Positions 40,101 through 49,974 of a stretch of DNA of 64,000 nt are shown in pieces (within the stretch, counting starts at the first letter, position 1; each line of letters opens with the position of its first letter). The stretch spans positions 25,042,354-25,106,353 of the forward strand of contig NC_045132.1 in the NCBI RefSeq assembly GCF_007655135.1, read 5' to 3'. This DNA comes from Punica granatum. Lineage: Eukaryota; Streptophyta; Magnoliopsida; Myrtales; Lythraceae. Under the pieces are notes generated by a model that saw only the letters and a program-made list of their open reading frames with translations, was not told where the DNA came from and made no database searches. A program made the translations under genes and the position numbers.

Positions 40101-40387
40101 GGTTGCAGTGGCTCTTATCAGCATCCTCTGTCTGTTCATTCTATCTTCGAGCTACGGATTCATCGGAATATGGGTCGCGCTGACAATCTATATGAGTCTA
40201 CGAGCATTGGCTGGATTCTGGAGGTAAATCGCCATTCCCGACGACTCTCTTTCGCCTAATATATTATAATCCTCATAAGGTTAGCTTAGTCAACCTGATA
40301 GGCATTCTTAAACTAACTGTTCTTTTGATCTGCCCTATCTGCAGAATCGGGACTGGGACTGGGCCCTGGAATTTCCTCTGGAGATGA
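37199..40387 (+). CDS. DTX42: MATE transporter, DTX42 (citrate exporter) type
   Basis: MATE proteins of this clade export citrate for aluminium tolerance or iron movement (AtMATE/DTX42 and FRD3/DTX43; family knowledge). Thirteen exons fit in phase: 37199-37275, 37431-37552, 37688-37861, 38132-38316, 38472-38607, 38702-38798, 38903-39003, 39108-39271, 39418-39489, 39577-39693, 39827-39922, 40102-40223 and 40345-40387, about 501 residues. The family blocks are clear: ALTADPIASLIDTAFIGRIG, GPVELAAVGVSIALFNQVSR, SLGAPAVLLSLAMQGVFRG, the helix FLLLMRVIAVTFCVTLAAS, AFQVCLQVWLAASLLADG, and the tail FWRIGTGTGPWNFLWR. The cytosolic loop between helices 2 and 3 is long, charged and variable, as in DTX42/43. 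The N-terminus is short and hydrophilic. It is not the TT12 flavonoid transporter type. Confidence 0.92.
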
Positions 40388-40554
40388 GTCGTGCGCTGCT
40401 CTCGCTCGCAGAATGTTCTTCGATGCCTCGATCCGCCAATGCTGTATATAATTATCCGATCCAAGAATATCTATATATATATATATAGCTAAAGAATGAA
40501 GAGCTGGTAGTACCAGAAAGAGATGTCTGTAACGAATATTGGAGTAAAATAAAA

Positions 40555-40965
40555 AAGCCTAATTTCGCATCGCTTGCTCGTATACGAATTTCAGCTTTCG
40601 ACAGGCCTTCACGCAGTACCGACATTGAATGTGTTATCAGAAGTGATAGGAAACCAAATCAAGGTGATTCCATCTAGAAGTATGATCAGTTCATAGATAA
40701 TGTTTACATGAGAAGAACAAGTTCATAAATCTGTCCCCATCAACAATTAATTAATTCACAAAGGAACCCATCAGTTGCAATTTTCTCCCCAGCGAATAAA
40801 TACATTGCCATAGTGAACTTGAAACAATTTGAAGAACGCATCTCGTCTTGCATATCCAGAAAGTCGATTCGGATGACATGGATCTGACTTAGCCCTTCTA
40901 CAAATTCTTTATAATTGCAAGTAGGGTAGTAAGTGATTGAGGAATTAACTTAATTATTTCTACCA
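40555..40965 (-). repeat. Diverged duplicate of the zinc-finger gene 3' flank (copy 1)
   Basis: This stretch aligns along its length, with small gaps, to 49510-49935. Shared words in the same order include TACGAATTTC, TTCACGCA, ATAATGTTTACA, CATAAATCTGTCCCCA, AGGAACCCATC, TACATTGCC, GAAGAAC and GGAATTAACTTA. The partner stretch is the 3' untranslated region and flank of the CCCH zinc-finger gene. Orientation is the same. The coding part of that gene is not present here. Confidence 0.75.
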
Positions 40966-41610
40966 GAAATCGCTTGAATCTAGGACTTATCTTGTATCTC
41001 GTGGATTCTGAATTAGAATGAGTTTTCTGATAAATGTATGAATCCATAAGGAGTTCTCCGATTCGACGTCTCGATTAAGAACACGTTTTCGGATTTCATG
41101 TCCTGAAATCGCATAAATCGGCCAACTAAACTGTTATTCAGCTTTGAGGTCTAGAGATTCAGAACAAGGTTTCCCATTTTAACATATGAATCTTTTCTTT
41201 ATTTCCTCAGTTTTTTTTTAATAAGTGATTTCCTCCGGATTATGAAAGCGAGTCAATTGAGGATCGAAATGCTTCTAGAATCACGTAAAACATGTATGAT
41301 GACAATATTAGGTAGCATGAATATCATTATGGGAGAAGTAGATCGTTGAAATGATAATTGAGACAACATAAGTATGGGTTCCTTAGACTTCTTGTGATAC
41401 AAAAAGTTTTTTTCGTGTGATAGAAGAAGTCTTTTTTGATTAAAAAAAATGGATATGAAATATAAGAGGTAGTCTATAAAAATTGCCTTTTTTTTTTATC
41501 TGAAAATTTTTGGATATATTTATTTTGAGTTTTTCGATTCCATTGAACAAAAGAAAATATTAATAGAAAATAGGGATAAATAATATTAAATAAAAAATGG
41601 AATGAACCTT

Positions 41611-41853
41611 TTATGATGCATTTAGTTTCAAAGTTAAAGTAACTTTGATTTTGATTTTGATTGTGGAAAAGGACAAGCGAGATGTGATTATAAATTTGAC
41701 TTGAGAAACATGCATTTTTGTTGTGTAATATGTCGAGTTAAAGTTAAAGGTAAAATTTTTTAATTGAAAAATGTGTATTTTTGTTGCGTAGTATATTGAA
41801 TTAAAATTAAAGTTAAAATTTTTTATTTGGGAATCCAAACAGGACCTTAATCA
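41611..41853 (-). mobile_element. Possible short DNA element with internal tandem duplication
   Basis: On the minus strand it begins GGTCCTGTTTGGATTCCCAA, a start typical of plant MITEs, and is AT-rich with two diverged copies of a unit of about 75-80 bp (each reading roughly AATATACTACGCAACAAAAAT or its variant). It ends near AACTAAATGCATCATAAA. No coding potential. Target duplication not identified. Confidence 0.45.
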
Positions 41854-42042
41854 CTCAAACACAATTGGTAAATTTTAAAATAACTGATACGTGGACTTCT
41901 TTACCCATCACCATGAACCCCTTTCTTTCTCTCTTTGAAAGAAAGGGGGGAAATAGGAAACAAAGTGCCAAATCGAATCTAATTCGATTTCAGTGGCAGG
42001 GAATTGGTGCTGCATCGACTTAAAATCGAATAGATTTTACAA

Positions 42043-42389
42043 CGGGTATTTATCTAAAATGACACATGATTTGTCTGTTTTGTCAAATCTATCATATGCT
42101 CTTTTTTTATCAAATTTATTCCATGGTTTACTTTTTACCTCAAATCTATCCCGGCGTTATCTTTTCGGTCGACATCTAACGACCATACTGACGTGGCTCC
42201 CACGTGGCAAGTGTGGCCCACTATCTCTCCAAGTGCCACGTCAGCACGACCGTTAGATGTCGACGGAAAAGATAACGCCGTGATAAATTTGATGCAAAAA
42301 GTTAACCATGAGATAAATTTGACAAAAAAATAACATATGATAGATTTGATAAAACGGACAAATCATGGGCCATTTTAAGTAAAAACCCC
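42043..42389. mobile_element. Mutator-like foldback MITE with 9-bp target duplication
   Basis: The element is a near-perfect inverted repeat: about 150-nt arms (left ends in TAAAATGACACATGATTTGT, right complement TAAAATGGCCCATGATTTGT) around a short loop near 42190-42240. The 9-mer ATTTTACAA occurs at both edges (42034-42042 and 42390-42398). The loop region carries several ACGT cores including a G-box CACGTG at 42201-42206. It has no coding frame. It lies about 1.6 kb upstream of the TT8 start codon. Confidence 0.85.
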
Positions 42390-43489
42390 ATTTTACAATT
42401 GCCCATGAAGTTGAAATAGAGTCAGATTTGAACTGTTTTGCCAATTTTATTCTCACGTCACGTAACGACATATAATCACTGAAAAATTTCTCATATTTTA
42501 ATAATGTGGAAAGGAATTTCGGCGAGGTGCCAAATAGGGCGGACTTGATGCTTCACGTTGAAAACGCACAATCCAGAATGTCTCACTTCTGAATTCTTCC
42601 AAAGATTTTCTGTTGACAATTTGTCTGTTATATATGTTTCCCCATAGACCAATAGATAGACACTCAATCTAATGTATCTGCCAGCAAAAAAGATAAGACA
42701 CACAATCTTCTTTCCCGAATTTTGATGGCTATATTTTCTCAACGTATTAGTACATGGTAAAACATAAGACGGGGATTAATTATGGACCCCCTCATCTAAT
42801 TTTGCATAATAAAACCGATAAACTCTTTAGAAATGAGATTCAAAGCTATGAACTCTCTGCCTTCCACCAAGAAATGAAAGATTTTGTTCTCAATCTCACG
42901 TAGTGGTACTTCCGTGCTTCTTGTCCTCTATTCCCTACTATGACCCATGAAAGTCGTACTAATAAGAATCTTTGGTTTCAAGCGATGATAAGTGCTGCTG
43001 CATTTTATTTCGTTTGTCAAATGAACTGATAAATTATTGAATGCAATATTTAGACTATAGTATAGTAGAAGAGGAAATTTTTTTTTTTTTCCTTTTTGAA
43101 CTTGTTGGCAGCCATCAAAAACAAGGGTTGCTAACGACCCTTCAAAGGGAAGGGGAGAGAGATTTTAATAATTTTCTTCGGGAGTGCACCACTTGATTTT
43201 CGGAAATTTAATGGGACTCGACGATTGAAATTCAAGCCGCATCAGGAATAAAACTCTTCTAGTTATGGACTTTTTCTATTCACGGAGCTCGAATCAGACA
43301 AATCTTTCAGAAAGGTACCGAACCATCTCAACTTCCCCAAGGCGTGGGATCTTAATGATTTTATTAGGTATGGGTGTACGTAGCGATGACTGAATTGGCA
43401 TTTCTTGGGCTACTGACATATCTCCCTCAAAGTCAACTAACCTTCTTCTTCTCCAGTCTCCCGTCACCTGCTGGTCTCTCTCCGTCTAT

Positions 43490-43511
43490 CTCTCTCTCTC
43501 TCTCTCTCTCT
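43490..43511. repeat. CT microsatellite in the TT8 leader/promoter
   Basis: About eleven CT units, followed by TTC-rich sequence. Pyrimidine tracts of this kind are common near plant transcription starts. Confidence 0.8.
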
Positions 43512-43797
43512 GCTACCTACTCTTCTTCTTCTTCTCCTTCCCGAGCTCCATCAGCCTTTTCTTTTAGCTCCATCTTCTCTTCCAAGATTCCACTCTCTCT
43601 CTTCCCCTCGCCGTCATAGTCGTCGAACAATAAAGAGCGTCCGACTTCTAGCTTGCCCGGATGGTGAATCAATGATACCTTCTCATCCTTTTCCTCCTCC
43701 TCCGTACACGTATCTCTATTTACAGGCACTCCCGTCTTCGAATCAAACCTTTTGAATACCCACAAGTCGAAAAGAGAGGGGGGGGGGGAGAGAGAGA

Positions 43798-43845
43798 ATG
43801 CGTGTGTCTTTGATATTAGTTGTAACTGAGAGAGATTCGGTTTGA
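43798..43845 (+). other. Short upstream open reading frame in the TT8 leader
   Basis: An ATG at 43798 opens a 15-codon frame ending TGA at 43843-43845, 97 bp before the TT8 start, and the flanking leader has no intron signal I can see. If the transcript starts upstream of 43798, it would be translated before TT8. Peptide conservation cannot be judged here. Confidence 0.35.
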
Positions 43846-43941
43846 ACATCCGATAAGTCGAGTCGAGCTTGCCCTCCATCGATCTCTCTTTCTCTGGCCT
43901 CCTCACCCTCTCATCGGGGTGGCGAAGGCCGTCATCGCAAA

Positions 43942-46900
43942 ATGGCTGCGGCGTCATCCAGTAACTGCCTCCAGAGCACGCTGCAGGCAGCCGTCCAATC
44001 AGTTAAATGGACCTATAGTCTCTTCTGGCAAATCTGTCCTCAGCAAGGGTACGTACATACGTATTATTATATGTAATTCTTTTCCTACTACTGTAATTTA
44101 TTTTCGTCATCTCATTCTCATCGAAATTAGTTTCGAGTTCTGAGTTAGTAGAAAACGGAAATTTCCAACAATGCGACCGAGCTAATACGTACCCTATTCA
44201 GTGTTCAAAACGAATAACGTTATTGCTTGTGTTCTCTTTCCTAATAAGGATCCTGATATGGGGAGATGGGTATTACAACGGGCCGATCAAAACGAGAAAG
44301 ACGGTGCAGCCCATGGAAGTGAGCGCCGAGGAGGCCTCGTTACAGAGAAGCCAGCAGCTCCGGGAGCTCTATGATTCCCTCTCCGCTTGCGAGACGAACC
44401 AGCCTCCCGCAAGGCGGCCTTCCGCGGCGCTCTCGCCCGAGGACCTGACCGAGACAGAATGGTTCTACCTGATGTGTGTCTCCTTCTCATTTCCTCCCGG
44501 GGTAGGGTAAGTCCAAATCTTAATAATAGAAACAAATAGTTAATGAGACTGTTAGGACAGTTTGCTTTAGATTTTGCCCTTTAATCAGAAACAATTACTA
44601 ACTACTAAATCACTATATGAGCAAAGAACAAGAAATTTCCTTTTTATTTGTGCCTTTTAGTAGCTAGGTTAGGTTAAAGCGTTATTGCTAATTTAAAAGA
44701 TTTTCGAGATTTTTGCTTTTCTCTTGTAATTAAATAAATAAACTGAGAACTGTATGGTCGTGAAATGTAAATGATCAATCGATAATTTCGTCAACTTCAA
44801 CTGATCGATGCGGACAGTCCTTTTCACACAAAATGAAGCTGACAGCTCCTTGGAAATTGTCGCGAGTTCTTTGATTTCCTACAATGATTTTCTATCGACA
44901 GCCTGCATATAATGTTGCGCACAATATCATATGTTATATATTAGGGTTCCAGCCAGTCAGAGGTATAAATAAACCGATTGAGGTTTTCATCGGCAGTAGC
45001 GATTCAGAGCTAGGTATACATAAATCTACTGGAACGACATTAATGAGAAAGAGTTATGTACCAACCACACACAATATGTTAAAAAAAAAAATGAAGGTAT
45101 AAATCAATTTGAGATTTTAATTTCATGGTTAGAGTTGTATGTATGTGTGCAGGTTACCGGGGAAAGCGTACTCAAGGAGGCAGCATGTATGGCTTACCGG
45201 AGCGAACGAAGTTGATAGCAAGACCTTTTCAAGAGCTATCTTAGCTAAGGTAATTATTATGCAAAACCAAATTATATATACATAGTCATGTTGATGCCTC
45301 ATGTTCCTGTCAAATTATTACAAGAAAGCTTTTTTCTTTTCTTTTCTTTTTCTTTTTGAAGAGAAGGCTTGATTTAGAGAGCTCAAAAACCACTAATATG
45401 CCCCTTAATCAGATTGATGGAAGTGGGGAAAAAATCGAATTTTACAAAGAATTAGTCTAGCATTTTCATGGAAATTTTGTTATTATTATTTACAAACCGG
45501 AATCCCACTGGCCCATATATTCAATTTTTAATTGTCAATTAATGTTGAATTTCTTGTTATTAATATACCACTTATGAACTTTCTTATTAATTGTTACTCG
45601 TCCATTATAAACGAATAACACTCGCTGAATATTTAATTTATGTTAGTCAGAAGCATACTCAAATATTAACAACATAAAAAAACTGTACATAGATGTGCTA
45701 GTCCGAATATAAAATTATTATCTAGAAAACCTTATACATCAAGGAAGCTAATATAAATTAATAAACCCCAATGAATTAACTTTCGCATTTGTATATCTGA
45801 GTGAAATCATCTTCTTGGTTCAATATACACGAATTAATTAAGTATATGAGCTATAAACAACTATATATATACATATATATGATTTAATTGAATAGTTTAC
45901 TGACATTTTCCTTTTTTTTTTTTCGATCTCAATTTGGTCCTCAACCTTCCCTTCTTCGGCACAAAGAGCGCTCGTATACAGGTAAACTTCTTCTAATTTC
46001 GCGTAATAATAACAAAAGCTTTGATAATATGGTTAGTCAAAGAAGTTTGTTTTTCTTTTTTTTTTAGTTGTTTTTAAGATAAAATTTATTATTATTTTAA
46101 TCTTCCATTGACTTGGTCGGAACTGACATAATCAATTGTTTCAATAATATTTATCAGACAGTGGTGTGCATTCCTCTGTTAGACGGCGTCGTCGAACTGG
46201 GAACAACAGAAAAGGTAATCATAATTATGAACATTCTTTCTATATTGATATAACGATGATGATGATGATGGTACTTTTATTATGTTAGTCATAATTTGAA
46301 TTGTATGAACCGAACATATGTCTGGTTAAATTTTTTTAACAGATGATTCATTTGAGTATCAGTTTGAAAGCATGCTGAATATATCTGAAATTCTACTAAT
46401 AATAATTAATTTTTTTTATTATTAACTATATAGTCCTATCTTATTTAAGGACTTTAATATGTTAGGTAAAACTAGCGCCAATTAAGGTACACTTTTTATA
46501 AAACTTAATTTTAACTGCTTAAAATTTAGTGTTTAAGAAGTACTTAATTTAATGAAATAAGTGAAAGATATTTTGTCATGTAAAAATTATAAGCGCTAAA
46601 ATTATATTTACATAATTACGCCATACTTTTAACTTCTTTTTTTTTTTCACTTTGGACCGTATTTTATTATAATTTTTAAATCTATAAAAATAAGAAAAAA
46701 GAATTGAAAAAAAGAAGAAGAATTGAACGTATCATCGGAGAGGGCGAAGGTGCTGGTGGCACCGACGCCAACCACCACCTTCACAAAGGATGTCACTGGC
46801 GAGCACAGAGATTGTCAGCGAGTGCAGAGACTGTTGGCGAACACTCCGATCCTGACCACCATTCCCAAAGAGGAGGTCACTGCAGAGCGCAATGCCATCA

Positions 46901-49080
46901 GCGACCTCCTTTATGGAGGTGATGTCCAAGGTTAGGGCCTCAACAGTTCTCTCCTTGCCAGTCCTGCTCCCCAGCCCACACCACCACCCCCCGGCCCTTC
47001 TCTCCCTCTCCAGCCTTCAGTCCTACAGAGAAGCAAATGAGACTGTTTTGCAATTTCCAAAATTTTGAGGGACGCCACTGCAATATTTAGAAAAGGCCCA
47101 ACGGCTGAGCGGATTAGCAGAAAAAAATAAGTAGTTTTTTTTTTTTTACCTAAAGTATTTTTTACTTCAATCTATTAAATTAAGTCACTTCTTTTGGTGC
47201 TTATCAAACAAACTAAATTATGTTAAGTGTTGAAAGTTTAATTTCAATACTTAATTTGTGTTATCAAATATACTCTAAATTAATTTAAATCTATAAAAAA
47301 AAGAGTTAATTTACACTAAAATAAAATACTTTTATTTCCATGTATACTACAGACCAAAAAAATCAGTTCCTTCCAACTTGCGCAAATTTTTGAAAAACCG
47401 TTAATTCAGGTACAAGAGGACGTTGGATTTACAACCCATGTGAAGAGCTTCTTCGCGGACCACCAACCTCCTCACCCGCCAAAGCCGGCCCTCTCAGAGC
47501 ACTCCACCTCCAATCCGGCAACATCCTCCGGCCACCCTCGTTTCAACTACTCGCCACCTGGCTCGACCATCATGTACACGGCAGCTGCCGTGGATCCCCC
47601 AGTGGCTGCTCACCAAGCAGATGCAGATGATGATGAGGAGGACGAGGAAGAGGAAGACGAAGAGGATCATGCGGAGTCCGACTCCGAGGCTGAGACTGGC
47701 CGAGCTGCCAGCCACCAGCAGGTGGTAGGTCAGCATAACCCTCAAGCAGGATTGGTTGGGGCAGCCGAACAGAGCGAGCTCATGCAGCTCGAGATGTCGG
47801 AGGACATTCGGTTGGGCTCACCTGATGATGGGTCAAATAACCTGGATTCAGATTTCCATATGCTTACAGTGAATAAAGCAGTAGGGAATATAATTAACCC
47901 AGCAGATCACCAGCGCCGGGTCGATTCATTCCGGGCTGAGTCAAGCAGGAGGTGGCAGATGCCGGAAGGCCCCCCGAGGAGCAGCGGCCTCAATGTAGGC
48001 CCTCCTCCACACTTGCATGAATTATCGCAAGAGGATACACACTACTCTCAGACGATCTCGACCATCCTTCAAGGCCAGCCAAACCGATGGGCGGAGATGT
48101 CATCGGTGACTGGCTATGTCTTGTACTCGGCTCAGTCGGCCTTCTCTAAGTGGATGGCCCGAGCTGACCACCTGCTCCATGTCCCCACAGAGGGCACATC
48201 CCAGTGGCTCCTCAAGTACATTCTGTTCAGTGTACCGTTCCTGCACAACAAGTACAAGGATGAGAACTCACCCAAATCCCGGGATGGTGAATCCTCGGCC
48301 CGGTTCCGCAAGGGCACTCCACAGGATGAGCTGAGTGCAAACCATGTGCTGGCGGAGAGAAGGCGCCGGGAGAAGCTGAACGAGAGATTCATTATATTGA
48401 GGTCACTGGTCCCATTTGTCACCAAAATGGACAAGGCCTCGATACTGGGAGACACGATCGAGTACGTGAAGCAGTTGCGCATGAGGATTCAAGACCTCGA
48501 AACAAAAATTAGGCAGATGGAGACAGACCTGAGGTCGAGGCTAGGAGACCCGGCGAGGTTGAGCAGCTCCAAGGAGCAGAGGTCAAGCAGCGCTGGCGCT
48601 GTCGACAGGGCCGCATGTTCAGCCCCTCCGGGGACAGAAAAGAGGAAAATGAGGATCGTGGAGGGTAGTGGCACCGTGGTGAAGCCGAAAGCCGTGGAGT
48701 CCCCACCACCACCACCAACACCGACATCGATGGAGACCAGTGTGCAGGTCTCAATCATAGAGAGCAACGGGTTAATCGAGCTACAGTGCCCACACAAAGA
48801 GGGTCTGCTGCTTGATGTCATGCAGATGCTCCGAGAGCTAAGGATCGAGATAACCGCAGTCCAATCGTCTCTGACCAACGGTTTCTTCATGGCCGAATTG
48901 AAAGCCAAGGTACTGACCCATCTCATCAAGCTACATTGCCATGATTCGGCCCATAATATTAATACAATTAGACACTGATTCATTTTAATATGGCAGGTGA
49001 AAGAGAATGTAAATGGGAAGAAAGCAAGCATCGTTGAGGTGAAAAGGGCGATCCAACAGCTCATACCCCACGCTGACTGA
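43942..49080 (+). CDS. TT8: bHLH transcription factor TT8 (subgroup IIIf)
   Basis: TT8 works in a MYB-bHLH-WD40 complex that switches on late flavonoid genes for anthocyanins and proanthocyanidins (family knowledge). Seven exons fit: 43942-44048, 44249-44506, 45153-45249, 45967-45981, 46158-46214, 47410-48909 and 48997-49080, about 705 residues. The MYB-interacting N-terminus is clear: QSVKWTYSLFWQICPQQ, GDGYYNGPIKTRKTVQPMEV, ALSPEDLTETEWFYLMCVSF and TVVCIPLLDGVVELGTTEK. Exon 4 is only 15 nt (SARIQ). A long acidic middle (DDDEEDEEEEDEED, about 252-268) precedes the bHLH (HVLAERRRREKLNERF, about 490-540) and an ACT-like C-terminus. The tail KKASIVEVKRAIQQLIPH matches TT8 orthologues. The protein is longer than Arabidopsis TT8 (about 518 residues) mainly through the middle of exon 6. 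Confidence 0.95.
46480..47285. mobile_element. Possible composite DNA element in TT8 intron 5
   Basis: The outer parts are AT-rich and roughly inverted: left words TTAGTGTTTAAGAAGTACTTAA and AATAAGTGAAA resemble the complement of the right words TTTACTTCAATCTATTAAAT and AAGTCACTTCTTTTGGTGCT, and the right part includes the plant MITE-like string GTGTTATCAAATATACT. Between them lies a GC-rich block (about 46740-47040) unlike its neighbours. I recognise no transposase. The element explains most of the 1.2 kb intron 5. Confidence 0.45.
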
Positions 49081-49974
49081 TAGAGTAGCTAGCTAGCTGT
49101 GTACTATTACCACGTACGTACTTTTGCGCCATCGTGACCTGTCATGATGTTAATTCCGGCACATCGAGCGTCAGCAAGTGCAATCTGACATAGTATGGTA
49201 ATCGTCGTACAATTTTTTTTTTGTTTTAAATAAAGAGAAGTATGATGAAGAGTGAATAGCTATAGGACAATTGCTTCTCGTGTATTTAGCTTTAGCAATG
49301 GAAGAACCAAGCCAAACTGCAGCAATTTCTTGCAGTTTACATTGATTCTTTTGTTAATGCAGTCATAATACAATCAATAGCTCGAAGAACATCTCTGGCA
49401 TTCTCTCAAGACGATCAATCACAACCATTTTATACTCTACCATTGATTGAACGACAAAACATATGTTTTTTGCAGCATGAGTCACAAAGTTTCGATCAAG
49501 ATTATGCAAATGCCTAGTCTTGCATCGCATTCTTCCATACGAATTTCCAACAGCTCTTCACGCATTACTGACATCAAATGTCTTACAACTTACAAGGAAA
49601 ACTTGATTGAGAAAGAACAGAAGATCAATTAATTCATAAATAATGTTTACACATGAAGAATAATTCATAAATCTGTCCCCAGTAACAATTGAATCACAAA
49701 AGGAACCCATCTGTAACAATTTCCTTTCCCAATAAAACAGATACATTGCCCTAATGAACTCGAAACAAATTGAAGAACAGATATTTTCGAAAGAAAAACA
49801 AAGGTATTCAGAAATCAAGAAACAATACAAAGGCTGAGTCGATGCAGAAGACCCAGATCGAACTTAGCCCTCTTCCTGATTTCTCTAATGGCAACAAATA
49901 AATGATTAAAGGAATTAACTTATTTCCGCGAGACATCTCACCCTCCTAGTTCTCTCAGCATCTGCAGATCTTCA
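49081..49974. other. Convergent 3' flanks of TT8 and the zinc-finger gene
   Basis: The left part is the TT8 3' untranslated region. From about 49510 to 49974 it is the zinc-finger gene's 3' untranslated region and flank. No other gene seen. Confidence 0.6.
49510..49935 (-). repeat. Zinc-finger gene 3' flank, partner of the duplicated stretch at 40.6-41.0 kb (copy 2)
   Basis: This is the original location next to the intact gene; alignment words are given under copy 1. The overlap ends just before the stop codon region at 49975. Confidence 0.75.

Larger units (their letters stand above)
40388..43941. other. MATE 3' flank, transposon-rich gap and TT8 promoter
   Basis: Right after the MATE gene (about 40555-40965) lies a decayed copy of the zinc-finger gene's 3' flank. 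Two short DNA elements follow (41611-41853 and 42043-42389). From about 43370 the sequence becomes the CT-rich TT8 promoter and leader. Remaining parts are AT-rich and hold no gene I can support. Confidence 0.6.

Noticed and set aside
43517..43957. 146-codon frame on the minus strand
   Set aside because: It crosses the CT-rich TT8 leader; the acidic/basic protein arises from the repeats on the opposite strand.
46704..46935. Short plus-strand frames in TT8 intron 5 as a captured gene
   Set aside because: The frames are short, overlapping and without a recognisable domain; kept only as a compositional anomaly.
48489..49064. 191-codon frame on the minus strand
   Set aside because: It is antisense to the end of TT8 exon 6 and the following intron.
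37199..49080. A flavonoid gene cluster, because a MATE transporter lies next to TT8
   Set aside because: The MATE protein shows the features of the citrate exporter DTX42/FRD3 clade, including its tail FWRIGTGTGPW, and not of the flavonoid transporter TT12. Neighbourhood alone is not evidence.
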